Shown in pieces: positions 15,692-24,900 of a DNA stretch of 64,000 bases (position 1 is the first letter of the stretch; each line of letters starts with the position of its first letter). The notes under the pieces were generated by a model, which worked only from the letters and a program-made list of their open reading frames with translations, made no database searches and was not told the DNA's origin. Position numbers and translations under genes: made by a program. The DNA is from Bacteroidales bacterium (GTDB lineage Bacteria; Bacteroidota; Bacteroidia; Bacteroidales; F082): NCBI GenBank assembly GCA_017530365.1, contig JAFXMK010000014.1, positions 1 through 64,000 on the forward strand, given 5' to 3'.

Positions 15692-16135
15692 ATGAAAGCG
15701 CTCTATCATTCTCCTGTTGGAACCATCATCTTGGTTAGCGACGGCACGTCGTTGACTGCGCTGGACTTTGGGCAATCTCAGGATGTGAAAGACCAGCAAG
15801 ACCTCCCCATCTTTGCTGAAACCCGTCGCTGGCTCGACCTTTATTTCAGTGGCAAAAAGCCCGATTTCACGCCTCCATTGAAACCGCAAGGCACCCCTTT
15901 CCAACAAAAGGTGTGGCATGAGCTGCTAAACATCCCTTACGGCGCAACGGTGAGCTATGGCGAAATCGCCCGACGCATCGGCTGCCGCTCGGCACAAGCC
16001 ATCGGACAAGCCGTGCATCGCAACCCCATCTCCATCATCATACCTTGCCACCGCGTCATCGGTGCCGACGGCTCTCTCACAGGCTATGCCTCGGGCCTCG
16101 ACATCAAACAACGACTATTGCAAATCGAGCAATAA
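15692..16135 (+). CDS. ogt: Methylated-DNA-protein-cysteine methyltransferase
   Basis: 147 residues. The C-terminal DNA-binding and active-site domain is complete: FQQKVWHELLNIPYGATVSY, GEIARRIG, AIGQAVHRNP, then IIIPCHRVIGADGSLTGYASG with acceptor Cys119. It removes O6-alkyl groups from guanine in a suicide reaction. The short N-terminal domain is typical of Ogt rather than Ada fusions. The gene lies 9 bases after the flavin-reductase-like gene and close to vsr, so several DNA-lesion repair functions sit together. Confidence 0.93.
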   Translation: MKALYHSPVGTIILVSDGTSLTALDFGQSQDVKDQQDLPIFAETRRWLDLYFSGKKPDFTPPLKPQGTPFQQKVWHELLNIPYGATVSYGEIARRIGCRSAQAIGQAVHRNPISIIIPCHRVIGADGSLTGYASGLDIKQRLLQIEQ

Positions 16136-16148
16136 ATAAAAATCTTTG

Positions 16149-16156
16149 TATATTTG
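16149..16156 (+). promoter_or_regulatory. -7 promoter element for the OmpA-like gene
   Basis: TATATTTG is a full match to TAnnTTTG, 29 bases before the ATG at 16186. A -33 element at the expected spacing is not evident. Confidence 0.5.
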
Positions 16157-16185
16157 TGCCCATCAATCAACATAAACAATTCAAA

Positions 16186-17289
16186 ATGAAAAAGATTATT
16201 ACCGCAATAGCGATGCTTTTGTTTGCCGGCATGGCAGCAATGGCTCAAGAAACCAACTACGCCAAGAGCGACTTCGTCCCTGGCGACGAGATTATTTTCG
16301 ACGACAACTTTGAGGGGGAGAAACTTGGCGAGTTCCCGCTGAGGTGGGATTTGCTGGATGGATATGCAGAGACGGCACAGCAGCAGGGACGCAATGTGAT
16401 TGCCTTCACCGACAACGGCCTGGGACAAGTGATGCCGCTGATGAAACAGAAATGGGATTGGCTGCCGGAGGTGTTCACAGTTGAGTTTGACCTCTACGTG
16501 GCTCCGATGAATACGGGAGACGAGGAGGATTCGTGGCTCGATATGAGCATTTATTTCGGCGACCGAGGCAACGACAGCTACTATAACTCGTCGAGTTATG
16601 TAAAGTTCTGGTACAGGGAAGACGGGTCGTGCAGCCTGACGTGGAGCCTGCTGAAACCGGATGGAGATAACCAGTCGAGTGGAGAGAAGATGCTGGGGCT
16701 GAACTCGGGCAACAGCGACTACCTGGAAAAGGACAACCCAGTGGTTGCTGGAGAGTGGAACCACTTCGCTTTCTCGTTCAACCAACGGGCATTCAAGGGC
16801 TATGTGAACGGCGTACGTATGATCAACGTGCCGGCTATGAAGGCTCCTGGCTACCTCTTCTTTGCCAGTGGAGCGCTCTATCGCTACACAGGGTTGAGCA
16901 ATGTGCGCATCGCGCAAGGTGCCGTGCCGCTCTACGACCGCCTCACCACTGACGGCAAAATCGTCTCCTACGCCATCACCTTCGAGACCGGAAAGGCCGA
17001 CCTGAAGCCTGAATCCGTCATCGAAATCAACCGAGTGGCCAAACTAATGCAGGAACACCCCGAGCTTGCATTTGAGGTGCAGGGCCATTGCGACAATACT
17101 GGCACCGATGCCGTGAACGACCCGCTGAGCCAACAACGAGCTGAGACTATCGTGAATGCCCTTGTGAAGCAAGGTATCGCACAATCACGTCTCACGCCTG
17201 TAGGCAAGGGTTCACATTCTCCCATTGCTCTTAACGACACAGCAGAAGGCCGTGCCAAAAACCGCCGAGTGGAGTTCGTGAAGAAATAG
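16186..17289 (+). CDS. OmpA-family outer membrane/periplasmic protein with LamG-like domain
   Basis: 367 residues from the ATG at 16186, chosen because it begins a clean signal peptide (MKKIITAIAMLLFAGMAAMA) and follows a -7 box; the frame is open further upstream inside ogt. Residues ~25-255 form a concanavalin/LamG-like beta-sandwich (DDNFEGEKLGEFPLRWDLLD, FSFNQRAFKGYVNGVR). Residues ~265-367 are an OmpA peptidoglycan-binding domain: ITFETGKADLKPES, FEVQGHCDNTGTD, LSQQRAETIVNAL, GRAKNRRVEF. It should be exported and anchor to peptidoglycan. The ligand of the N-terminal domain is unknown. Confidence 0.88.
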   Translation: MKKIITAIAMLLFAGMAAMAQETNYAKSDFVPGDEIIFDDNFEGEKLGEFPLRWDLLDGYAETAQQQGRNVIAFTDNGLGQVMPLMKQKWDWLPEVFTVEFDLYVAPMNTGDEEDSWLDMSIYFGDRGNDSYYNSSSYVKFWYREDGSCSLTWSLLKPDGDNQSSGEKMLGLNSGNSDYLEKDNPVVAGEWNHFAFSFNQRAFKGYVNGVRMINVPAMKAPGYLFFASGALYRYTGLSNVRIAQGAVPLYDRLTTDGKIVSYAITFETGKADLKPESVIEINRVAKLMQEHPELAFEVQGHCDNTGTDAVNDPLSQQRAETIVNALVKQGIAQSRLTPVGKGSHSPIALNDTAEGRAKNRRVEFVKK

Positions 17290-17303
17290 AAGGACCGCTA
17301 AAG

Positions 17304-19562
17304 TTACTTCATCTTGAACTCCAGCACGCCGCCTGCCATGATCTGCTGGTGGCTGAGCTTGTAATCCTTTATCGTTTTCCCATTCAGCTTCACACTCTTG
17401 ACGTGAATGCGTTCAGGCGTCTTGTTGGGTGCACTGATGACGAAGTCCTTGCCGTTCTCAAGGTGTAACGTGGCTTTGGTAAACAGCGGCGTTCCAATGA
17501 CATATTCAGCGCTTCCGGCATGGAAAGGATAGAAGCCGAGACTGGAGAAGATGTACCAAGCCGACATCTGTCCGCAGTCGTCGTTGCCGGCATAGCCGCA
17601 AGGCGTGGCACGATAGAACTCGCTGCGCACCTGCTCCACCAACTCCTGGGTGCGTTCGGGCTTGCCTGCGAAGTTATAGAGATACACGGTGTGATGGCTG
17701 GGCTCGTTGCCGTGGGCATACTGCCCGATGAAGCCGCTAGCGTTGCCGTTGACCTCACCCGAAGTGGCGTTGAGGCTGAAGTTTTCGTCGAGTTTTTTCA
17801 AAAAGCCTTTCTTGCCACCGAAAAGGTCGATGAGGCCTTGCGGATCCTGTGGCACGAACCACATATATTGCCAGGCGTTGCCTTCCACGAAACAAGGCTG
17901 CTCGTACGAAAGCGGGTCGAAACCATCGAGCCAGTTTCCGTTCTCGTCCTTCGGACGGAAGAAGCCCGTTTTTGGGTCGAAGAGGTTCTTGTAGTACATG
18001 CTGCGGCGGTAGAAACGCTCATAGTCTTCGGTCTTGCCCAATTTCTTTGCTACCAACGCCACACAGGCATCGTCAAAAGCCTGCTCCATGGTGATGCTCA
18101 CGCTCTCGTCTTGCAAGGTCTGCGGCAGGTAACCGTATTGTTCCCAGATCTCGAAAGGCGAGTTGAAGTGGCTCCTGGTGCTGCTTTCGACCATGGCTTG
18201 ATAAGCCTCCTCGACATCGATACCGGGAAGCTCAGCGAGGATGGCATCAGCGAGCACGGGGATGGCGTGGTTGCCAATCATGCAGTAGTTGTCCTGTCCC
18301 CAAAGATCCCAGATGGGCAGGTAGCCATAGGTTTTGTGGTGAAGCACCATATCCCTCACAAACTGTGCGGCGATGTCGGGTGCGATAAGGGTGTAGAGGG
18401 GATGGGCGGCGCGGAAGGTGTCCCACAAGCTGAAGGTGCTGTGATAGGTCTGTCCATCAGGCATCTGCTTGATCTCGAAGTTGGTGTCCATGTAACGGCC
18501 ATCCACATCGCTCATCGTGTTAGGCTGCATCAACACGTGGTACAAGCCCGTGTAGAAGATGGTCTTTTGCTCGTCGGTGCCTTCGATGTCGATACGGCTG
18601 AGTTCTTTCTGCCAAGCATCGTGGGCGGCTTGCACGTATTCATCGAAGTCCCAGCTGCTGGCTTCGGCCGCCATGTTCTTCCTGGCACCTTCGATGTCCA
18701 CGGGTGAAATGGCCACTTTCACCATCAGTTCCTGTCCCCCGGATTGGTCGAAACGAAGTGCGGCACGAAGTGTCCGGCCGTTCACCACATCGCTATTTTT
18801 GCCGATGTTGAGGTCGCCATTCATGAGCAGGTGTTCCTTGATTGGCTTGGAGAATTCGGCCCTGAAATACACTTTGCGTAGTTTGGCCCATCCAGTGATG
18901 ACGCGATAACCTTCGATGGTGTGGTCATCGACGATGCGGATCTGGGCTTGTATCACGTCGTAGCTACGGCGCTTCGAGTAATAGGCCTCGCCACGGAAGG
19001 TGCCACGGTCGAGGTCCAGTACCACGAATTGGGGATTGCCTTTTTGGAAGGTGTAGCGATGGATGCCTGTCCTGACGGTAGCGGATAGCTCCACATTCAC
19101 CTTGCTTTCCTGCAGCGACACTTGGTAGTATCCCGGGCGGGCCGATTCGGCATCGTGGCTGTAATGTTGGCCAAAGTCGGCGACTTTCAACCGCTCTGGT
19201 GTGGGCCTGCGGGTTAAAGGCATCAGGCTCACGTCGATGAGGTCGGTGCAGCCCGTGCCGCTGAGGTGGGTGTGGGTGAAGCCGTAGATCACGTCTTTGT
19301 TGTAATCGTAACCCGAGCAAGGGTCCCAAGTCACCATTTGTTCCGTTTCGGGACTCAGCTGCACCATGCCTTGCGGCATCGTAGCCCCAGGGAAGGTGCT
19401 GCCGCTCAAGGCTCCCGTCTCGTCGGTCTGGGTGCCGATGAAGGGGTTTACAAATTGAGTGTAGTCAGGAAGGTTTTGGGCGCTTAAAAATAAAGGAAAT
19501 AGCAACAATATGACAGTCAGAAAGTATCGGCTGTCATTGCGAGGGATAGAGGAGCAATCCAT
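17304..19562 (-). CDS. GH92 family alpha-mannosidase
   Basis: 752 residues. Characteristic GH92 segments include VNPFIGTQTDETGA, FSHTHLSGTGC-like GFTHTHLSGTGCTD, YHVLMQPN, FSLWDTFRAAHPLYTL, HGNEPSHHTVYLY and GNDDCGQMSAWYIFSSLGFY. GH92 enzymes are calcium-dependent exo-alpha-mannosidases acting on mannans or host N-glycans. The N-terminus is a signal peptide (FLTVILLLFPLFLSAQ) whose first ~11 codons come from a dispersed palindromic repeat at 19532-19559. The gene starts 5 bases after the stop of the T9SS protein upstream, so both are probably in one operon with EFR1. Confidence 0.93.
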   Translation of the reverse strand: MDCSSIPRNDSRYFLTVILLLFPLFLSAQNLPDYTQFVNPFIGTQTDETGALSGSTFPGATMPQGMVQLSPETEQMVTWDPCSGYDYNKDVIYGFTHTHLSGTGCTDLIDVSLMPLTRRPTPERLKVADFGQHYSHDAESARPGYYQVSLQESKVNVELSATVRTGIHRYTFQKGNPQFVVLDLDRGTFRGEAYYSKRRSYDVIQAQIRIVDDHTIEGYRVITGWAKLRKVYFRAEFSKPIKEHLLMNGDLNIGKNSDVVNGRTLRAALRFDQSGGQELMVKVAISPVDIEGARKNMAAEASSWDFDEYVQAAHDAWQKELSRIDIEGTDEQKTIFYTGLYHVLMQPNTMSDVDGRYMDTNFEIKQMPDGQTYHSTFSLWDTFRAAHPLYTLIAPDIAAQFVRDMVLHHKTYGYLPIWDLWGQDNYCMIGNHAIPVLADAILAELPGIDVEEAYQAMVESSTRSHFNSPFEIWEQYGYLPQTLQDESVSITMEQAFDDACVALVAKKLGKTEDYERFYRRSMYYKNLFDPKTGFFRPKDENGNWLDGFDPLSYEQPCFVEGNAWQYMWFVPQDPQGLIDLFGGKKGFLKKLDENFSLNATSGEVNGNASGFIGQYAHGNEPSHHTVYLYNFAGKPERTQELVEQVRSEFYRATPCGYAGNDDCGQMSAWYIFSSLGFYPFHAGSAEYVIGTPLFTKATLHLENGKDFVISAPNKTPERIHVKSVKLNGKTIKDYKLSHQQIMAGGVLEFKMK
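19532..19559. repeat. Dispersed GTCATTGCGAG...GAGCAAT element at GH92 start
   Basis: An imperfect palindrome, GTCATTGCGAGG at one end and GGAGCAATCC at the other. A second copy of the same type lies at 56582-56604 inside polA. This copy overlaps the first codons of the GH92 gene. Confidence 0.65.
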
Positions 19563-19567
19563 TATGT

Positions 19568-21004
19568 TTATTCTTTGATGATTTTCATGGTTCGGATCCC
19601 TTGCTCATTCGAAATCCTGACGATATAAACACCTGAAGCCAAGCAGTTTATGTCGAAATCTGGGCGGCCTGCTTGGAACTTGCCGGAAGCAACGATTCTT
19701 CCAAACATGTCGTAAACCACAGCATTCCCATCTGTAATCTCAGTAATCTCTACTACGCCCACATTGGTGCCATTACCCACGCGTACGTCATCGACATAAA
19801 TGCCATTGGCATTATGTGAGATGCCATTGAAGCCAATCTGGTATTCCGCTGAAGCATCGGGCAATGCTAATGTCACTGTCTCCCAATTATCGGTGGCACC
19901 TTCGTAATTCGCCAAGATATGCCATGAGTCATCGGGAGAAGTACGATAGGTGACCATCAATTGATCTACGCGACCTTGTTCCAAGGGCTGTTTGTGTTTG
20001 AACTCCAATGTCGGATTGGTGACGGCGGTGATATCCATCGGTGTTGAATAGAGAAGCGCTTCTTGGTTGAGCCAGATGAAAAATGCTGTGTTGTTGAGAA
20101 TGGTATATCCTGGATCAATCACCCAGCCACCGTCACCTGAGGAAATATCATTCTGCCAATAGATGAAATCGCTGGAAGCCTCAAAATCGTCGAAAAAAGG
20201 CTCGTTGTCCGTCACCACAATCATCTTGTTAGTGGTCTTAAAGGTAATCGGAGTGGCCCAATTCGACTCAAAATCTTCGCCACAAATGGCTTTTACGCGG
20301 AAGGTGTAATCTGTAAGTGGCAACAGTTCTTCTATCAGATAAGGTTGCGTTTCCACGGGTATCTCATTGCCATTCAACTCAACCACCCAGCTTTCTTCAC
20401 CTCCTGTCGTGGACCATCCAAGAAGCGCCGAATTTGCAGTGATTTCGGTGGCATTAAGATTTGTCGGGCGAATACAGCCGCCTTCTCCGGTGATCTCAAC
20501 ATTATCGATTAAAATGATATAACCTCCATGGCAACGTGCCAAAAACGAGACCTGGTATGTGGCTGAAAGGTCGGGTAAATCAAAAGAAGCCTCATAGAAG
20601 TTGTTCACATCGCTGAAACTATAGGTATCGAAAACATGCCATGAGTCCGATTCTGATGTACGATAACCAACTTCGAGTTCGTCAACGCTGTACAACCCTA
20701 TCATGGCATACGAGAAGCTGAAAGTGGCGCTGTTGACTTCTGATAGGTCGAATGTCGGAGAGATCAGACGTGCCTCATCACCTGCAGTGCCGTTTTGAAA
20801 GGTAGGACCTGAAGAAACACTGCCGACAAGGACACTCCAATTTCCATCGCCGGTAGCCTCAGTGGTCCAACATTCCATTTGGCCCGATTCGAAGTCTTCT
20901 ATATAAGATTGACCTTGGGTAATTGGGATAACGCATTGTGCGAGTACATTAGTTGAGAAAAATGCCAGTATAATGGCAAGAAGTTTAAAGAGGCTGTTTT
21001 TCAT
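19568..21004 (-). CDS. T9SS-exported protein with two adhesin-like jelly-roll domains and a FN3 domain
   Basis: 478 residues. Signal peptide: MKNSLFKLLAIILAFFSTNV plus LAQ. Residues ~30-170 and ~265-405 are choice-of-anchor-J/cleaved-adhesin type beta-sandwiches (YIEDFESGQMECW, FFDDFEASSDFIYW). They are separated by a fibronectin type III domain (CIRPTNLNATEITANSALLG, LTDYTFRVKAICG). The end (VVYDMFGRIVASGKFQAG, ASGVYIVRISNEQGIRT, MKIIKE) is a T9SS type A sorting domain, so the protein is secreted to the surface or medium. It lies just upstream of GH92 in the same direction, suggesting a shared surface function. Confidence 0.87.
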   Translation of the reverse strand: MKNSLFKLLAIILAFFSTNVLAQCVIPITQGQSYIEDFESGQMECWTTEATGDGNWSVLVGSVSSGPTFQNGTAGDEARLISPTFDLSEVNSATFSFSYAMIGLYSVDELEVGYRTSESDSWHVFDTYSFSDVNNFYEASFDLPDLSATYQVSFLARCHGGYIILIDNVEITGEGGCIRPTNLNATEITANSALLGWSTTGGEESWVVELNGNEIPVETQPYLIEELLPLTDYTFRVKAICGEDFESNWATPITFKTTNKMIVVTDNEPFFDDFEASSDFIYWQNDISSGDGGWVIDPGYTILNNTAFFIWLNQEALLYSTPMDITAVTNPTLEFKHKQPLEQGRVDQLMVTYRTSPDDSWHILANYEGATDNWETVTLALPDASAEYQIGFNGISHNANGIYVDDVRVGNGTNVGVVEITEITDGNAVVYDMFGRIVASGKFQAGRPDFDINCLASGVYIVRISNEQGIRTMKIIKE

Positions 21005-21040
21005 AGTGTTTAAATTTAAATTGTTTATAATTATTATCTT

Positions 21041-21796
21041 TCAACTAAAGCAATACTGTCCCTTCCCCTCGGTGGCCTTGCTGTATTGTATGGCGTTCAC
21101 GGGGCAATGGTGGTAGCATCCCATGCACATCGTGCAGTGACCGTTCCATTTCGGATGGCCATCCTCGAGGGTGATGTTTTGCAAAGGACAGACTTCTGCG
21201 CATTTGCCGCAGCTGATACATTTTTCGGTAAAGCGATATTTGCTGTCGTCAAGGGCGAATTTGTTGAAACCATTGTTGATCAGATGGCTTTTCAGCCAAG
21301 CGAAACTGCCCACGATCATTTCCGAAAACATCTCTTTGTTGATCAAACGAGGGATGTTTCTCATGACCGAGGCTTTTGCCGCTTCGATCTTTTCCTTGGC
21401 CCGTTCTTCCGTGTCGAGCTTGAAGCCAGGCATTCCAATGTAGGTCTCTGGCATCTGTACGCTGAAACAGGCCGAAAGTTCCCATCCCTTTTCCTTCAAG
21501 GCTTTGCGGAAGATCTTCTCGGTTTGGCCGCACTGGTCGCCACAGGTGCAGGCGAAATAGATATAGCCGGGCTTTTCGGCAAGTTGTAGCTGTTTCACGA
21601 AGTCGAGCACCAAACGTGGTGGTGCCCAGGAATATATGGGAAACACAAAGCCCAGCTTTTCGCCTTCCGATAAGGTGTAATCATAACGGCTTTCCCTTGC
21701 CATCTCTGGGATGAAATACAAGGTGTCGTTGAGCCATTGAGCCAAGGTTTGTGCAATATAGCGGCTGTTGCCGCAACCGGAGAAATAGAAAATCAT
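21041..21796 (-). CDS. EFR1 family ferredoxin-flavodoxin protein
   Basis: 251 residues. The N-terminal ~150 residues are flavodoxin-like (MIFYFSGCGNSRYIAQTLAQ, LGFVFPIYSWAPPR, YFACTCGDQCG). The C-terminus has two 4Fe-4S clusters: CISCGKCAEVCP (193-204) and CTMCMGCYHHCP (221-232). This is the EFR1 layout, a predicted electron-transfer protein; its partners are unknown. It is the first gene of a minus-strand run with the T9SS protein (36-base gap) and GH92. The upstream region is shared with the divergent giant adhesin. Confidence 0.9.
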   Translation of the reverse strand: MIFYFSGCGNSRYIAQTLAQWLNDTLYFIPEMARESRYDYTLSEGEKLGFVFPIYSWAPPRLVLDFVKQLQLAEKPGYIYFACTCGDQCGQTEKIFRKALKEKGWELSACFSVQMPETYIGMPGFKLDTEERAKEKIEAAKASVMRNIPRLINKEMFSEMIVGSFAWLKSHLINNGFNKFALDDSKYRFTEKCISCGKCAEVCPLQNITLEDGHPKWNGHCTMCMGCYHHCPVNAIQYSKATEGKGQYCFS

Positions 21797-21819
21797 GGTT
21801 ATTTTTTATGATGACAACA

Positions 21820-21827
21820 CAAAAATA
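21820..21827 (-). promoter_or_regulatory. -7 promoter element for EFR1
   Basis: On the minus strand this is TATTTTTG, 23 bases upstream of the ATG. No clear -33 element was found. Confidence 0.45.
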
Positions 21828-21861
21828 CACCTTTTTTGTTTTCATGAATTCTAATTTTTTT

Positions 21862-21869
21862 TAGTTTTG
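21862..21869 (+). promoter_or_regulatory. -7 promoter element for the giant adhesin operon
   Basis: TAGTTTTG matches TAnnTTTG. A TTG at 21836-21838 gives a 23-base spacer, slightly long. The predicted leader to the ATG at 21909 is about 33 bases. Confidence 0.5.
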
Positions 21870-21908
21870 CAAAATGAGATAATATTTAACAATTAAAAAT
21901 AGTACAAT

Positions 21909-24900
21909 ATGAGAAATTTTACACTTTTAACCTTATTGCTTTTCTTTGCCCTAGGGGCAACAAAAGCCAATCCGGACAATCCTCCGAAAGCTAACACAGA
22001 GCCAGAATTCGAAGTCAAGGCCTATTACTATCCCGACAGTCGCTATGAGCATAGCGCCAAAGTCCAGGTGTTATGGGGATCTACTTTTTATGACTTTGAG
22101 TCTCAAGGCCAAGATCCTTTTAGTGGGTGGATCAATGACTCTATCTATCCTTGGACGGTGACACAACCACAAATCCCTGGGTATCATGGGAATTTATGCC
22201 TGATGAGTGGTAATAGTGGTGTAAATAACTCCACCTCATCCATCGAAATCCCCGTTTATTTCGTCCAAGATGGCAGCATTAGCTTTCTCGGTGGTTGCTA
22301 TGGAGAAGGAGACTTTTGGGATGTCTGTGAGTTTTACATTGATGACACTTTAAAGTTCAGCAATGGCGCTCTCCAAACTTGGGAAACTTATAGCTTTGAT
22401 GTGAGCGCAGGTATGCACGTGTTCAAATGGTCATATACCAAAGACGGTAGTATGGAAGGTATGGGCGATGCTTTCTTTGTAGATGATGTTGTTTTTAGCG
22501 GCACATCTCGTTTAGGAGATCCAGGTTCCGTCTATAACGTTTATCGCCGATCCTTTGATGCAACAGGCGCCTATACCGATCAAACCAAGATTGCTGACAA
22601 CGTAACGGGCAACCAATATATGGTTGTTAACTGGGCGGAACTCGCACAGGGTGAATATCAATTTGGTATAGAAAATCCCACTATGGAAACTGCTGGGATC
22701 TTCTGGTCTAACACTTTAAACAAATCAACCGTTGATTATTTTGAGGTGACAGCTACGGTCGATCCAGCAATCGGTGGCACTGTCACCGGTGGAGGTTCCT
22801 TCGCATACGGGGAAATCTGTACGTTGAAAGCCGAAAGTAATAATTGGTACACATTTTCCTACTGGACGAAGAACGATACAGTGATTGATGGTTTGTATTC
22901 ACCCACTTACTCCTTCTCTGTCACAGAGAATGTTACTATTCAGGCTCATTTCGATCCTGCGTTTATATATTATGAAGTATATGCTGTTCCTGAAGAAGGC
23001 GGCGAGGCTATAATGGTACGTGATACTATTCAGTGGGAGGCTCTCAGTCTTGGCGATACGGTAACCCTTAAAGCCACGCCAAACGATGGATTTAGTTTTG
23101 CCAATTGGACTGCAGAAGGAGCAATCGGGCAAAAGAGCGGTCAGAGCCGAGGTACTCAGTTTTTATCTGACAGTGCTACCTGCAGCGTTATCCTCTCTGA
23201 AGATCTTTTAAATAATATTTTTGAACCCTATTATATTTTAGACGGCGATACCATAGAAGGAATAAGCGAAGGCGCCTATATTAGTTTTTTAGCTAACTTT
23301 GAAGAAGGTATAGGAGACTGCAAACGTCCCAAGGATTTTGCCAACATAGACTTGGGTCCCGACTTTGCCACCTTCAGTTGGACAGAGAAAGGCATTGCCG
23401 AGTCATGGTACATTTGCTACCACCCGGTGACGCCTGCTTACACCGAGGACATCATGGTTGAGGTCAACGAGAATCCATGCACGATTACCGGTCTCCAGCC
23501 CGAAACCCAATATCAAGTATTTGTGGTTCCTTCCTGTGGTGTTGAGGCTGGTGTTCCAAACAGTATCGTGAGCAGTAGTAGTATCATGTTTACTACCCTA
23601 GGTCCTTGCCCGACACCTTTACACGTGGAAGTGGACAGCGTCACAGGCTGCACTGCTTCAGTGAAATGGATGGACTACAGCGATAGCTATGCTGTGGAAA
23701 CGTGTCAACCCGACATTGTCATTGACGAGAACTTTGACAACGGCATTCCTTCCGACTGGGACAACGATTCCAATTATCCATGGACAGTGGTAAATGGCCG
23801 TATGCAGAGTGGCAATGCTGGCGTGGCGAGCTCAACCTCTACCATCTCAATCACAGCTACCTTTAACTCTAATGGCTATGTGGATTTTGATGCTGAATGC
23901 ATGGGAGAAGGTGAATTTTCTATGGGTTATGCGTTTGATTATGGTGGGTTCTTCATCGATAGCGACACATTGTTCATGGCAGGTACAGATATCTCAGGTG
24001 TAAATCATTACCATTATGAGGTCACGGCAGGAACGCACACCTTCACTTGGTCCTACACCAAAGACGGTTCAGCGGATAATGAAGGCGACTATTTCGCTGT
24101 AGATAATATCTTGATGGTTGGAGCATTCTCTTGGGATCGGCCCTTCACTGTTGAAGAATCCCAATGCACCATCACAGGCCTGAACCCTCTTACCAAATAT
24201 GCTGTTCATGTCCAGGGTATCTGCGAAGACGAAGAGACCGAATGGAGCAATCCTGTATTCTTCACCACGAACGATGTTTGCTTCATCACGGCTAGTGTCA
24301 ATCCCACTGGGGCAGGTACAGTTACAGGCGCGGGAGAATATCATTTAGGTGATAGTTGCACGCTGGTGGCTACAGCCAATACCGGCTACCTTTTTGCCAA
24401 CTGGACAAAGGGCGGCAGGATATACTCCAATGAAGAAACCTTCTCGTTCGCCGTGTCTGAAGATGCTGAATTTGTTGCCAATTTCGAACGGATCGAATAC
24501 TACCTAAGCTTATCACCGGCTCCTCAAGATGGCGGCTCTACGGAGTTCCTAAATGACAGCACCCAGGTCTTCCATTACGGCGATGAAGTCAGCATCAAAG
24601 CCACACCTAACCAGGGATACAATTTTGCTAACTGGACCGTATGGGGAGGTAATGATGAGATTGTATTAACCACCAATCCCATCTATAATTTCACTATTGG
24701 TGGCAATAACCCTGTTACCACGCTGTATCCAGAAGGTGGTCAGATCGCTTTGATTGCCAACTTTGAGATGCGGAACTTAGATATCACCGTTACAACGAAT
24801 CCTGTTGCTGGCGGCACCGTCCAGGTGAGTGATACAATCTTCACTGGTGGCACCTTTGCCTACGGCGAAACACTTACTATGAACGCTATTGAAAATACTG

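Noticed and set aside
17520-18707. 395-codon open frame antisense to GH92
   Set aside because: Shadow of a strongly supported GH92 coding sequence; no family features, start signal or promoter.
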